A DNA stretch of 64,000 bases from Halobacteriovorax sp. (GTDB lineage Bacteria; Bdellovibrionota; Bacteriovoracia; Bacteriovoracales; Bacteriovoracaceae), in assembly GCA_002720865.1 (NCBI GenBank), contig PBIO01000031.1, forward strand, positions 1 to 64,000, read 5' to 3'. The notes under the pieces are model-generated. The model made no database searches and was not told where the DNA came from. It worked only from the letters and a program-made list of their open reading frames with translations. Positions 1 to 8,018 of this stretch are shown here, in pieces. Each line of letters starts with the position of its first letter. Within the stretch, counting starts at the first letter, position 1. Both the position numbers and the translations under genes were made by a program.

Positions 1-112
1 AATCTGATTTTGGGCAGCTACGATTCACGAGGGTAAATCTAAGCAAAAGCTGTACCAGTTAAACGAGGCTAGTCTTGGGAGTAAAGTTCATCACCACGGT
101 AGTAGGTCAGTT
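1..112. other. Left edge, unassigned
   Basis: No complete gene is visible. Two + frames stay open from the edge until stops at about 34-36 and 60-62, so the 3' end of a rightward gene may be here, but nothing in the few residues identifies it. Confidence 0.3.
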
Positions 113-769
113 TTAGATCTTTATTTTTCCTGATTTAATTTCGTCTCTGATTTCCATCCATATTTGATTATATTTCCAAGCTGGAGGGGAGTCTGGTTTT
201 TGCTTATGATCAGGAAGTAGTATTAAGTTTCCCGTCGCCATTAATACATCTTGAACATCTTTATTCTGCACAACTTTTTGAACCATTAATTTTCTGATGA
301 GCTGATAATGCTTAGCTTTTTTTGGCGTTCTATAGGTCATGCGTTCACCTTTATAGGTAACCCAATTAATCCCGAGACGTTTCATATTCTTTGAACCTTC
401 TTTACCAGCTCGCTTGGCCTTAAAGGCGGACATTTTTTCAACTTCACTTCTCTTTAATTTATATTTTAATTTTGACCGTGGATCTCTTGGTCCTTCCGGG
501 TACTTCATCGACTGCCAAAGGCCCTCTATTCCTTGATAGGTTTTTCCTTCAAATTTAATAGGAGTCGGGGCGAAGTTAGAGAGGATACCTAGCTCATTTC
601 GCTTAGACAGAATAACGCTTTTACCTGGCTCACCAGCTTGAGGCAAAATCTCCCAAGAGGGGGCGTCTTTTTCTGAAACAGGAGTCCACCAATGTTTTGG
701 GTATTTCTTCGTTGTTGAACAAGAAAAGAGGAATAAAAAACTAAGGGCTACGATTATTTGATTTTTCAT
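113..769 (-). CDS. Lipoprotein with NADAR-like domain
   Basis: The 218-residue product begins with a lipoprotein signal peptide whose lipobox LFSC places the lipidated cysteine at residue 17. Residues about 52-215 resemble the NADAR (YbiA/DUF1768) fold: an N-terminal ILSNFAPTPI block, a GKTYQGIEGLWQSMKY block and a C-terminal ATGN...AWKYNQIWMEIRDEI block. Characterised NADAR proteins are N-glycosidases acting on ADP-ribose-type substrates in the cytosol, so a membrane-anchored extracytoplasmic copy is unusual. The usual Glu-His of the second block reads Glu-Gly here, so activity is uncertain. It lies 9 bases after the preceding leftward gene and is probably co-transcribed with it. The family call is by eye. 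Confidence 0.6.
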   Translation of the reverse strand: MKNQIIVALSFLFLFSCSTTKKYPKHWWTPVSEKDAPSWEILPQAGEPGKSVILSKRNELGILSNFAPTPIKFEGKTYQGIEGLWQSMKYPEGPRDPRSKLKYKLKRSEVEKMSAFKAKRAGKEGSKNMKRLGINWVTYKGERMTYRTPKKAKHYQLIRKLMVQKVVQNKDVQDVLMATGNLILLPDHKQKPDSPPAWKYNQIWMEIRDEIKSGKIKI

Positions 770-778
770 GGAAGAATC

Positions 779-1339
779 TTATTCTTTTTCAATAAGGCAA
801 TCATCTTGCTCTGAGTTGAGCTTGACGATCTTTCCATTTATTTCACTAATGCTAATCTCTCTTCCATCTTTTAACTCAAGGCGATAGTCTTTTTCATCAT
901 GGAGAATTTCAGCCCCTGCGTAGAAACTTTTTAGGTATTCTGCAGAGGGCTCCCGCTCTTTGCCTTTTGGCAGTGGAAGAATATGGGGAAAGCCATCTTT
1001 ATCTTCTTTATAATGAACAAGCTTTTGAAAACTTCCGTTATTTCCATCTTCTAAAAAAACTCTCACTCTAAAAACTTCTCCATCTTTTCTATAATGAATA
1101 TTATGGGCCAAGGACTCCCTAGAGCTTATATTTTTTGGATCTATAAGCTGTATATCAGGGCAATTGCTTTGCATCTCTTGGTTAACTTTCGCAATGTGTA
1201 AGTTTTTGCTTTTCACTTGTGAAACTTTCGTTGCAGGTTTTGTACTTTTTGGTGCAACATGTTGATGTCGTTCTTTCATCCACTTACCTAAAGATAAAAG
1301 AAAAAGTATCGCAAAAAAAATGTATCTTTTGTATCGCAC
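779..1339 (-). CDS. Hypothetical exported or membrane-anchored protein
   Basis: The 186-residue product starts at a GTG codon and has one N-terminal hydrophobic stretch (about residues 5-18) that could be a signal anchor. A basic linker follows, then a polar, charged C-terminal domain with two cysteines (in SNCPD and DDCLI). I recognise no family. It is the upstream partner of the NADAR-like lipoprotein gene, and a short spacer of about 100 bases separates it from the divergent gene at 1447. The start is uncertain because no clear ribosome binding site is present. Confidence 0.6.
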   Translation of the reverse strand: MRYKRYIFFAILFLLSLGKWMKERHQHVAPKSTKPATKVSQVKSKNLHIAKVNQEMQSNCPDIQLIDPKNISSRESLAHNIHYRKDGEVFRVRVFLEDGNNGSFQKLVHYKEDKDGFPHILPLPKGKEREPSAEYLKSFYAGAEILHDEKDYRLELKDGREISISEINGKIVKLNSEQDDCLIEKE

Positions 1340-1446
1340 AAAATATTTCTAATAGAAGAAGACTAAACTGAAAAGTTAAATTATTGACAAACTGCACCCT
1401 GAAACTTACTTCTCTAATATACTTTGTGGAATTATAGGGGATTTTT

Positions 1447-2715
1447 ATGATGCATAAGCTCTTAGGCGTTCTTGCCTTCATTATTTTTAGTACAAATATT
1501 CATGCGGCCATTTGGAATGACACAGAAACTTGGTCTATTGAGTGGGAACAAAAGTTTGCCACTTGGATGAAATCAGAAGAAGTTCATAAGAATATCTTTG
1601 TTGGAACGGGAAGCAAGTACCATGGAATCAAAGCCGATTGTGCTGATGCCTCTTATGCTTTAAGAGCCATTTTTTCTCTAGAAAATAATCTTCCTTTTAA
1701 GGTTATCAATCCTTCAGGGGGAAGAGACGGAAAGTATAAATACTTAACAAATAGAACTCATAAATTCGACGGTGCAGGTTCATCTGCTGAGAAAAGATTG
1801 ATCGCTATGGTGAATTATTTAGGTGGATCAGTAGGGACTGAACATTTAAGCCATCACGATACTCTACCGGTTAAGATCGAAGCTATTGATGCTGGAATGA
1901 TGTTTACTTATAAACTAAAAAGACGTTTTAGAAGGACCATTCGCCACTCTTATAATATTAAAGCCGTTACTCAATACGGAGACTTTGATGTTATTTACTC
2001 CACACAGGCAATCGCTAAAGAAAACCTTTCTATGATTCACAGAAATGGTTACAGCTTTTCTCAAATTCCTCATGGAGTTTGGGGCTTTAAAAGATGGAAG
2101 TGGCCTCAGCATGAAGGAATGAGAAACAGAAGTCTTCCAGATGAGATCAACTATAGTGAAGAGCAATTCAAGCTTGCTAATGATCTAGGAAAGAAGTTTT
2201 TTCGCTATGTTAAAGATAAGCTAAAAACAGTTACTGAAGCCCCTCAAGAGTTACTAGAAAGAAAGTTTAGACTTCTATGTGTAGAGTCTCGTGACCGTAT
2301 TGAATACGTTAACCAAGGTTATCTGCATCATATGGCCACTAATGGAAAATGCATGAACTATGCTGATTATGATGCTTATTCGACACCGGCTAGAGATGCT
2401 GCTCTATTAGCTTCTTATGAGAGGTTTGAAGAAGATTATAAAGAAGTTGTGAAAGAAGGTTTAGAAGGACTTGTGGATTATGAGATTCTTGAAATGGCCA
2501 AGGCTATTGTTGAAGGAGTTGAAGTTGATTCAGAAGTAGAGAAGGATCTTTATAAGCTTTGCTCAGTTAAATATATGGACGATAAAAAAATGCATATGGC
2601 AGAACTTTATCGTCGTTTAAAGGGAGGCTTACTCTCTTCACATCCTAATGACTTATTACCTCAGCGTTGGGGTGACACCACTAGAAATAGAACAAAGTGT
2701 AAGGTCTGGTACTAA
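1447..2715 (+). CDS. Secreted protein, possible Cys-His hydrolase
   Basis: This 422-residue protein carries a clean signal peptide (residues 1-20, ending HA). The start is ATG preceded by GGGG about 6 bases upstream; a second ATG follows immediately. The segment KADCADASYALRAIF (Cys65), followed by RHSYNIKAV (His167) and GDFDVIYSTQA (Asp179/181), has the order and spacing of a papain- or transglutaminase-like Cys-His-Asp triad. That reading is inference from local pattern. The C-terminal half is charged and helical with further cysteines. Its 3' end overlaps the convergent MepA-like gene by four bases. Confidence 0.65.
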   Translation: MMHKLLGVLAFIIFSTNIHAAIWNDTETWSIEWEQKFATWMKSEEVHKNIFVGTGSKYHGIKADCADASYALRAIFSLENNLPFKVINPSGGRDGKYKYLTNRTHKFDGAGSSAEKRLIAMVNYLGGSVGTEHLSHHDTLPVKIEAIDAGMMFTYKLKRRFRRTIRHSYNIKAVTQYGDFDVIYSTQAIAKENLSMIHRNGYSFSQIPHGVWGFKRWKWPQHEGMRNRSLPDEINYSEEQFKLANDLGKKFFRYVKDKLKTVTEAPQELLERKFRLLCVESRDRIEYVNQGYLHHMATNGKCMNYADYDAYSTPARDAALLASYERFEEDYKEVVKEGLEGLVDYEILEMAKAIVEGVEVDSEVEKDLYKLCSVKYMDDKKMHMAELYRRLKGGLLSSHPNDLLPQRWGDTTRNRTKCKVWY

Positions 2716-3392
2716 CAGCCACTACCCGCTGGAGGTTCTGCTTGAGCCTTGCAGCGGGAATTTCCTGAAGGGCATTTCAAACGTAAGTGAAAATGGTGCA
2801 TATGCACTGAGTTTTCAATTCTAAGTCTTCTTAGAGTTTCTTTTTCTTGCTCAAACTCCCCATTCTTTTTGGCGTAGTTACATAGAGCTTTTTTAATTTT
2901 ACCATCGACAAAGATTCTTCCTACGTCATGATTATTGACGAGGTACTTCATGGCCTCCCAATTCCTTTGGACATGAAAATTCTTAGTTAGTTTTCCATTA
3001 ATAACAAAGTCCTCGCCCCATTCTGTTTCTGATTCAGGTTGAGCTCTTTCGTTGGTTCGGTAATAGACCACATCGGAATCAAGACCATTTTGATGACTTT
3101 TATGTCTTCTAATCTTTCTGCCTTTCTTTGAAGAGATATCTCCAATTTGAGTAACCTCAATAGATGGGTAGAGAGTTTTCATATGATCTGCAAGCCCTGC
3201 TAGCGCTCGCATGGTTTCCGTTGTCCCATAAAGCTGCCCACGATTACGAAAGAGTTTTCTCACATGTGAATCTGAATAATCATCAATGGAAACGGAGTTC
3301 TTAATGCTGCCGTTTGAATAAAATCCAATGGCCTCGCTGGCAAAAGAATTGTGAAATGAAAATAAAACTGTGAAGCATAAAAACGCTTTCAT
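2712..3392 (-). CDS. MepA-like murein endopeptidase
   Basis: The 226-residue exported protein has a signal peptide (about residues 1-18). Its core matches penicillin-insensitive murein endopeptidases (M74, LAS fold): HKSHQNGLDSDVVYY supplies His100 and Asp107 with the seven-residue spacing of the MepA zinc ligands, and VHMHHFHLRLKCP near residue 200 supplies the final histidine. The family cleaves D-Ala-mDAP cross-links in peptidoglycan. It is shorter than E. coli MepA (about 270 residues), and the residues before the first zinc ligand differ, so substrate specificity is open. Its stop overlaps the stop of the convergent gene at 1447-2715. Confidence 0.75.
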   Translation of the reverse strand: MKAFLCFTVLFSFHNSFASEAIGFYSNGSIKNSVSIDDYSDSHVRKLFRNRGQLYGTTETMRALAGLADHMKTLYPSIEVTQIGDISSKKGRKIRRHKSHQNGLDSDVVYYRTNERAQPESETEWGEDFVINGKLTKNFHVQRNWEAMKYLVNNHDVGRIFVDGKIKKALCNYAKKNGEFEQEKETLRRLRIENSVHMHHFHLRLKCPSGNSRCKAQAEPPAGSGC

Positions 3393-3463
3393 AATTACCT
3401 CTACTTTAACTCTTCTCTCTTGCTTCTATTATAGCTAAACTTAATGCTGTGTCAGGTGGATCA

Positions 3464-3871
3464 ATGTTTTCAAGAGTTTTTAAGTCAAGTAAAGAGTGGG
3501 CCCGGGAGCATTTATTAGAAATGTTTCTCTTTGTTATTATCGTCTCAATCGCCACTCCAACCTTCTTTTATAAAGATAATAATTATTTATACGTGGCCGT
3601 GAGTGAAAGATCCTTTGTGAAATGTAATAAAATATCGGCCCAATTTATTAAGCATCGCTGCTTTGAAAAGGTTTTAGAGAATAAGCTCTCAAAATGCCCT
3701 GACTTTGCTTTGAATGGAAATATTGAGGGATGCCGCCGCGATATGACGGCCAGATATAACGGATTAAGGCCTAAAGAAAAATTTCCTTTAAAGCTAGCTC
3801 TGTACCTTCTCTTGGTCTTCGTCCTTGGACTCTACTTTTTTTATTTAAAAGAAAAGTGGAGTAGTTGGTAA
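3464..3871 (+). CDS. Small membrane protein with two TM segments
   Basis: About 135 residues. ATG at 3464 follows AGGTGGA at a good distance and is preferred over an in-frame GTG at 3449. Hydrophobic segments near residues 14-33 and 112-130 flank a periplasmic-sized loop with four cysteines that could form disulphides. The C-terminus is basic. It resembles no family I know. It precedes the pilus ATPase gene by 43 bases on the same strand, so co-transcription and a link to the pilus are possible but unproven. Confidence 0.6.
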   Translation: MFSRVFKSSKEWAREHLLEMFLFVIIVSIATPTFFYKDNNYLYVAVSERSFVKCNKISAQFIKHRCFEKVLENKLSKCPDFALNGNIEGCRRDMTARYNGLRPKEKFPLKLALYLLLVFVLGLYFFYLKEKWSSW

Positions 3872-3914
3872 ATAATTTTATCAGTATTTAAAATAGCCAA
3901 CCGAAAAGATTCTT

Positions 3915-5108
3915 ATGCCAATGGATAAGGAAACCTTTCATAAACTTTTAAAGTCAGCTACTGTCAACGGAGTTAGTGATATTCATTTGCGTGAAGGGGA
4001 GTTTCCTTACTTTAGAATGAAGGGCGGCCTAAAGAAAATAAAGGCTAGCGTATTAACTAAAGAAGATATGAAAAATATCTGTAAAGTCATTATTCAAGAT
4101 CAAGAAATCCTAAAAGACTTAGATAAAATAAAAGAGTATGACGGCTCCTATCAGTTAGGGAAAATCTGCCGCGTTCGAGTTAATCTTTTAAAGTTTCAAG
4201 GAAAGATAGCCATCATTATGCGAGTGATTACGATGCAAGTACCAACCATGGAACAACTTGGTCTTCCAAAAGCTTTAGTTGGATTTGTTAATGCAAAGAG
4301 GGGACTCGTTCTCGTTACTGGCGTTACTGGTTCTGGGAAAAGTTCAACCTTGGCTTCGATTATTCAGGAAATTAATAGAACAAGAGAAGAGCATATCTTA
4401 ACGATTGAGGACCCCGTCGAATTTATATTTACTTCAGAAAAATGTAGGATAACTCAACGTGAGCTTGGTGCCGATACGGACAGTTTTAAAGACGCATTAA
4501 GGGGTGCCCTAAGGCAGGACCCGGATATCATTGTTATTGGTGAGCTTAGAGATGCGGAAACGATCCAAATTTCTATGAAGGCCGCTGAAACTGGGCATTT
4601 AGTTTTTGGAACAGTTCACACAACCAATGCTCCAGCAACCATCAACAGAATAGTTTCTATGTTTCCTCCTGAGGAGCAAGATAATGTTAAGCTTAGGCTT
4701 TCAGAGTGTTTGTTTGGATCGATCAGTCAAAGGCTACTGCCAACCTTAGATGGAAAGGGCAGGGTTTGTGCCCAAGAGATTATGGTTAATAAAGTTGGGA
4801 TACAAGACTGCATTAGTGGAAAAGAACCTTTGTCTAATATGTATGTAACAATAGAAAAGTCTAAGGGGGAAATGCAATCCTTTGATCAGCATTTAACAAA
4901 GCTTTATCGAGAAGAAATGATAACTTATGACGTGGCCATTGGGGCAGCTTCCTCACCTACCAATTTTGAACGAAATTTAGAATTTGGTGGTAATGATGAA
5001 TCAGAAGAGGAAGAGGAAAACGTAAGTCCTATTAAAAATCAGGCTGAAGAAGGGGAGACCGAAGAGGAGTCCTCTAATGGAGAACTCTCTCTCGATATCG
5101 CCAAGTAG
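3915..5108 (+). CDS. pilT: PilT/PilU-family pilus retraction ATPase
   Basis: The 397-residue protein is a hexameric secretion-ATPase relative of PilT/PilU, which power retraction of type IV pili at the inner membrane. Visible are Walker A (GVTGSGKSS, residues 136-144), the Asp box region (TIEDPVEF), Walker B (DPDIIVIGELRD, 202-213) and the His box (GTVHTTNA). The C-terminal MQSFDQHLTKLYRE...AA stretch is PilU/PilT-like. A strongly acidic tail of about 45 residues is extra compared with usual family members. Two in-frame ATGs six bases apart are possible starts. PilT and PilU cannot be told apart reliably here. Confidence 0.85.
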   Translation: MPMDKETFHKLLKSATVNGVSDIHLREGEFPYFRMKGGLKKIKASVLTKEDMKNICKVIIQDQEILKDLDKIKEYDGSYQLGKICRVRVNLLKFQGKIAIIMRVITMQVPTMEQLGLPKALVGFVNAKRGLVLVTGVTGSGKSSTLASIIQEINRTREEHILTIEDPVEFIFTSEKCRITQRELGADTDSFKDALRGALRQDPDIIVIGELRDAETIQISMKAAETGHLVFGTVHTTNAPATINRIVSMFPPEEQDNVKLRLSECLFGSISQRLLPTLDGKGRVCAQEIMVNKVGIQDCISGKEPLSNMYVTIEKSKGEMQSFDQHLTKLYREEMITYDVAIGAASSPTNFERNLEFGGNDESEEEEENVSPIKNQAEEGETEEESSNGELSLDIAK

Positions 5109-5125
5109 GTAACCAGGTACCTTTT
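5107..5125. terminator. Possible terminator after pilT
   Basis: A short imperfect dyad (AGGTAACC / GGTACCT) runs into TTTT just past the pilT stop and just before the convergent gene's stop. The stem is short and has a bulge, so this is a weak call. Confidence 0.3.
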
Positions 5126-5126
5126 C

Positions 5127-5630
5127 TTATAAAGTTTTTCTAACTAACTTAACAAGAGCATTAAAAGCATCTTCAGAAACATAGTCACGGTACTCAGACC
5201 ATAGCTCTTTTGCCGCTTCAGCTTTTACTTCTTTTGAACCCTCAAGTGTCGCAACTTCAGAAGAAACCATGTCTTTAATAGCGTTAAGCTCTTCAAGCTC
5301 TTCGTTATAGGCTAAAGTTTCATCAGCAGTAATTCCAGCTTCCTGAGCTTTTTGAGCTTTTAGCTCTCCAAAAGTCATTTTTCCGTTGTCATCAAGAACA
5401 ACAAGTCCCGCTAGGAAAAGTGGAACATAAGTAAAAACTCTAAATGTTCTATAGACCACACGGCTACTACGTGTTCTATAAACAGTAGTATCTACAACGT
5501 AGATTTGACTAATGTCCATCATGATGAGACCAACTGCTGCAGTTGAGTCGCTGTCGGCCACAAGACCTGAGATAGCATGTGCTCTTAATGAGACAATCAT
5601 AGCTAAACTTAATAGTACTTTTTTAAACAT
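5127..5630 (-). CDS. Hypothetical exported/membrane protein
   Basis: 167 residues with a signal peptide (about 1-19, ending AHA) and a second hydrophobic stretch near residues 68-82. The C-terminal half is Ala/Glu/Lys rich and probably helical. A full AGGAGG sits seven bases before the ATG, so expression is likely strong. No family is recognised. The 3' end faces pilT; the gene upstream on the same strand encodes the caspase-like protein, 18 bases away, so the two may share a transcript. Confidence 0.65.
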   Translation of the reverse strand: MFKKVLLSLAMIVSLRAHAISGLVADSDSTAAVGLIMMDISQIYVVDTTVYRTRSSRVVYRTFRVFTYVPLFLAGLVVLDDNGKMTFGELKAQKAQEAGITADETLAYNEELEELNAIKDMVSSEVATLEGSKEVKAEAAKELWSEYRDYVSEDAFNALVKLVRKTL

Positions 5631-5648
5631 AGCATCCTCCTGGGATTA

Positions 5649-6599
5649 TTAATTGGTATTACATTGATTTGGTAAAACCGGTTTTGTTATTAACTGATTA
5701 TTTAATTTTCCTGTAAATCTATAAACATGGGCACCGAATCCAAGAGGCTTCCCCTCCCTATCAGCAAATAACTTCCAGGATAGCTCTGGATTTAGTGATT
5801 CAAACTCTAGTCTTCCTAAATTGAATAACTCAGGAGAGATATTATTTGGTGCACCTGATTCAAATGTTAATTTGTACTCTGACTTTTTAAGTCCCTTTGG
5901 CAGATAGATGATGATCTCGTCTTGATCCTCTTCAAAAGTTCCAACTAAAACTCCTTTTCTCAAAATTCTAGCCGCACTTAGTTTACTATCTGACTTTCTT
6001 CTTACTGTGATTGGAAGTAATTCTTTTTCTAGGCAAACAGGAGCAGGCTTTTCTTTAAAATTTAAAAAAGCTTTTATGGCCCGCTTTAATCCTTTTCTCG
6101 CATCTGTTTTCTTATCTCTTGCGTAGAACGATAGATGAGAATTGAGATCCCAATGTCCTTTTTCTTTAAGGCCTTGTATAAAGGGCAAGGCTCGGCATCC
6201 GACTAAGCCTAAGAACTTTATATTCTGATGAACTTCTTGAAAGATTTCTTTCAAGTTAAAACCTCGATCGTCATACATTCCAGCAGTAGCTAAGCTGTCG
6301 GCACGGTTGGCATGACCTACCCAAAACACGGCATGATTACTTGGGTTTAGCAGCTCGTTTCTAAGCTCTGTCTGTCTTACAAAAGGAATGATGACGAGCT
6401 CTAAGTTTTCTTTTTTTAATTTTCGTTTAAATAGTTTCTCTAGCTTTTCGTTAATATCCCAGCTTCTAAATCTTAAGGGAGGGCGGTTAGTTTCTGGGTC
6501 TAAGCTAACTAGCATAACCACTCGATTACCAGCAGTGGCACTAAGGCTAAATAGTCCCAAAAATATGAACAATAAGATCTGTTTCACTCTCTCTCCCAT
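5649..6599 (-). CDS. Secreted caspase-like (Cys-His) protein
   Basis: Start ATG at 6599 is preferred because AAGG precedes it and the signal peptide then begins at once; an upstream in-frame ATG at 6632 adds 11 residues. In the 316-residue form, FWVGHANRADSL (His96) and FLGLVGCRALPF (Cys135) follow short beta-strand-like segments. This is the arrangement of the His-Cys dyad in caspase/CHAT-type (clan CD) peptidases. The C-terminal 150 residues look beta-rich and contain further cysteines. It is exported, unlike most bacterial caspase-like proteins. The family call is by local motif only. Confidence 0.55.
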   Translation of the reverse strand: MGERVKQILLFIFLGLFSLSATAGNRVVMLVSLDPETNRPPLRFRSWDINEKLEKLFKRKLKKENLELVIIPFVRQTELRNELLNPSNHAVFWVGHANRADSLATAGMYDDRGFNLKEIFQEVHQNIKFLGLVGCRALPFIQGLKEKGHWDLNSHLSFYARDKKTDARKGLKRAIKAFLNFKEKPAPVCLEKELLPITVRRKSDSKLSAARILRKGVLVGTFEEDQDEIIIYLPKGLKKSEYKLTFESGAPNNISPELFNLGRLEFESLNPELSWKLFADREGKPLGFGAHVYRFTGKLNNQLITKPVLPNQCNTN

Positions 6600-6782
6600 A
6601 GTGAGCCTTACTTCTATAGCGATTGGGCTCATTCGGGTAGAGAGCTTGTATTTTATACTCGAAATAGTGGCGGTTTTCGGGACTCTGAAGCTAGTTAAGT
6701 GTTTGATTTTCTGTAAAGTTTTAGAGACTGATAATCTGATCTTGGTTAAACTTCTTTTTATCTTTAGAGGTTTGGAGCATAT

Positions 6783-7202
6783 ATGGACGTTGTTGAGGGA
6801 ATCTTAAACGAAAAGGATTACTCGTCTCTTGATGTTCTCATCGTCGAGGATGAGGATGAAATTCGTGAGCTGGTCTGTAGACAGATCCGAAGAGATATAG
6901 ACCCCCATTCAATAATAGAAGCTAAGGATGGAGTTGAGGCTCTTCAGAAGCTATCTATGCAAAGCTTTGATCTTGTCATTCTAGATTTAAAAATGCCTAA
7001 GAAAAATGGAATGGAAGTGATTAGGTTTTTGAAGGATAAGCCCAAGACGAGCTCAATACCTATCATTGTTATTTCCGGTGCTCTAGATGAAAGTATCATC
7101 TCTCAAATGGTAAAATGGGGAATCAAAAACGTTTTAACCAAACCCTTTAATCCCAAACTTCTTCTAGAGAGCATTGAGAAATTAACTGGTAAGCAGGCTT
7201 AG
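6783..7202 (+). CDS. Stand-alone response-regulator receiver
   Basis: 139 residues forming one CheY-like receiver domain. The acidic pair lies in VEDEDEIRE (residues 21-29), the phosphoacceptor is Asp68 in DLVILDLKMP, the switch Ser/Thr region is IVISGA and the conserved Lys is in LTKPF. There is no output domain, and no histidine kinase is encoded nearby. GGAG precedes the ATG. About 150 bases separate it from the divergent caspase-like gene, so both promoters should lie in that gap. Its target is unknown. Confidence 0.9.
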   Translation: MDVVEGILNEKDYSSLDVLIVEDEDEIRELVCRQIRRDIDPHSIIEAKDGVEALQKLSMQSFDLVILDLKMPKKNGMEVIRFLKDKPKTSSIPIIVISGALDESIISQMVKWGIKNVLTKPFNPKLLLESIEKLTGKQA

Positions 7203-7204
7203 GC

Positions 7205-7903
7205 CTATCTTATGGGATAGACCGGAGTACAAGAAAGCTGAAAATATCTAATTTTCTTTTTAAAACGCTTTGTAACTTGCTTAACCTTGAGTGAGTCAAA
7301 AACTAAGTCGTAAGTGATCGTTGTTTTAAAATCATCGTCTTTAAACTTAAACTCTAAGTGATCATTTTCTATCTTTGCCTCTTTAAATCCATAAAGAGCA
7401 TAAAGAGTTTGATTCCAATCCTCGTCAACTTGAGTAAAGTTTCCCTCTGCAGTAAAAATCGTTATTCCGTTATTATAGGTACTTTTTAGAAGACAGATGC
7501 TACCGGACTTTACAACTTCATTATAGCTAGAGCTTAGTCGGCCATTTTTCATTTGCTTACAATTGGCCACCGGCTTTGCAATGGTATCGTTCATATATTT
7601 ATAACAAGGATCGTTTGGTCCAATCATCGAAATATTAATTTCTTCTTGCTCTTCCTCTGTTTGATCTTCAACAACATCTCTAGTTGGAAGCTCTTCTTCT
7701 TCATCATCAAAGTCTCTCGTTGGAAGCTCTTCTTCTGAGTTGGTTTCTTCTTCACCCTCATTTTCTGTACTACCAATATTTACACCGGGGTTGTCTGAGG
7801 GAGAAACTTCCTGCTTTTGTGGTACGACGGTTTCAGTTTTAGATTTTGAACAGCCGAAGTTAAGCAGACAAAGACTCAATACAAAAAATAGTAAGCGATA
7901 CAT
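7205..7903 (-). CDS. Hypothetical acidic lipoprotein
   Basis: 232 residues. The signal peptide ends in a lipobox-like LNFGC (Cys18). A low-complexity Glu/Asp-rich linker (about residues 45-90) contains the hexapeptide ELPTRD twice. A C-terminal domain follows with paired cysteines (CYKYM, NCKQM, SICLL, LSCTP). No family recognised. The linker probably spaces the folded domain from the membrane. Its 3' end is two bases from the end of the convergent receiver gene. Confidence 0.65.
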   Translation of the reverse strand: MYRLLFFVLSLCLLNFGCSKSKTETVVPQKQEVSPSDNPGVNIGSTENEGEEETNSEEELPTRDFDDEEEELPTRDVVEDQTEEEQEEINISMIGPNDPCYKYMNDTIAKPVANCKQMKNGRLSSSYNEVVKSGSICLLKSTYNNGITIFTAEGNFTQVDEDWNQTLYALYGFKEAKIENDHLEFKFKDDDFKTTITYDLVFDSLKVKQVTKRFKKKIRYFQLSCTPVYPIR

Positions 7904-8018
7904 AAATCCTCCAAATTGGATGGATAAGCTATACCATAGGGCCTTTAAAAGGCCTGACGCATTGCTTCTTGTTTGTCATTCTTACAGGATTGTCTTCGTC
8001 ATTTCACGAAGATGAGCT

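Noticed and set aside
1384-1423. TTGACA and TAATAT/TATACT as promoter of the 1447 gene
   Set aside because: The spacing is about 25 bases or the -35 partner is poor, so no consensus pair can be assigned.
2725-2758. CCCGCTG/CAGCGGG dyad as terminator of the 1447 gene
   Set aside because: The loop is about 20 bases and there is no T-run; a chance dyad in the MepA-like coding sequence is as likely.
7203-7224. CTATC/GATAG dyad between convergent genes as a terminator
   Set aside because: The stem is only five or six pairs with no T-run on either strand.
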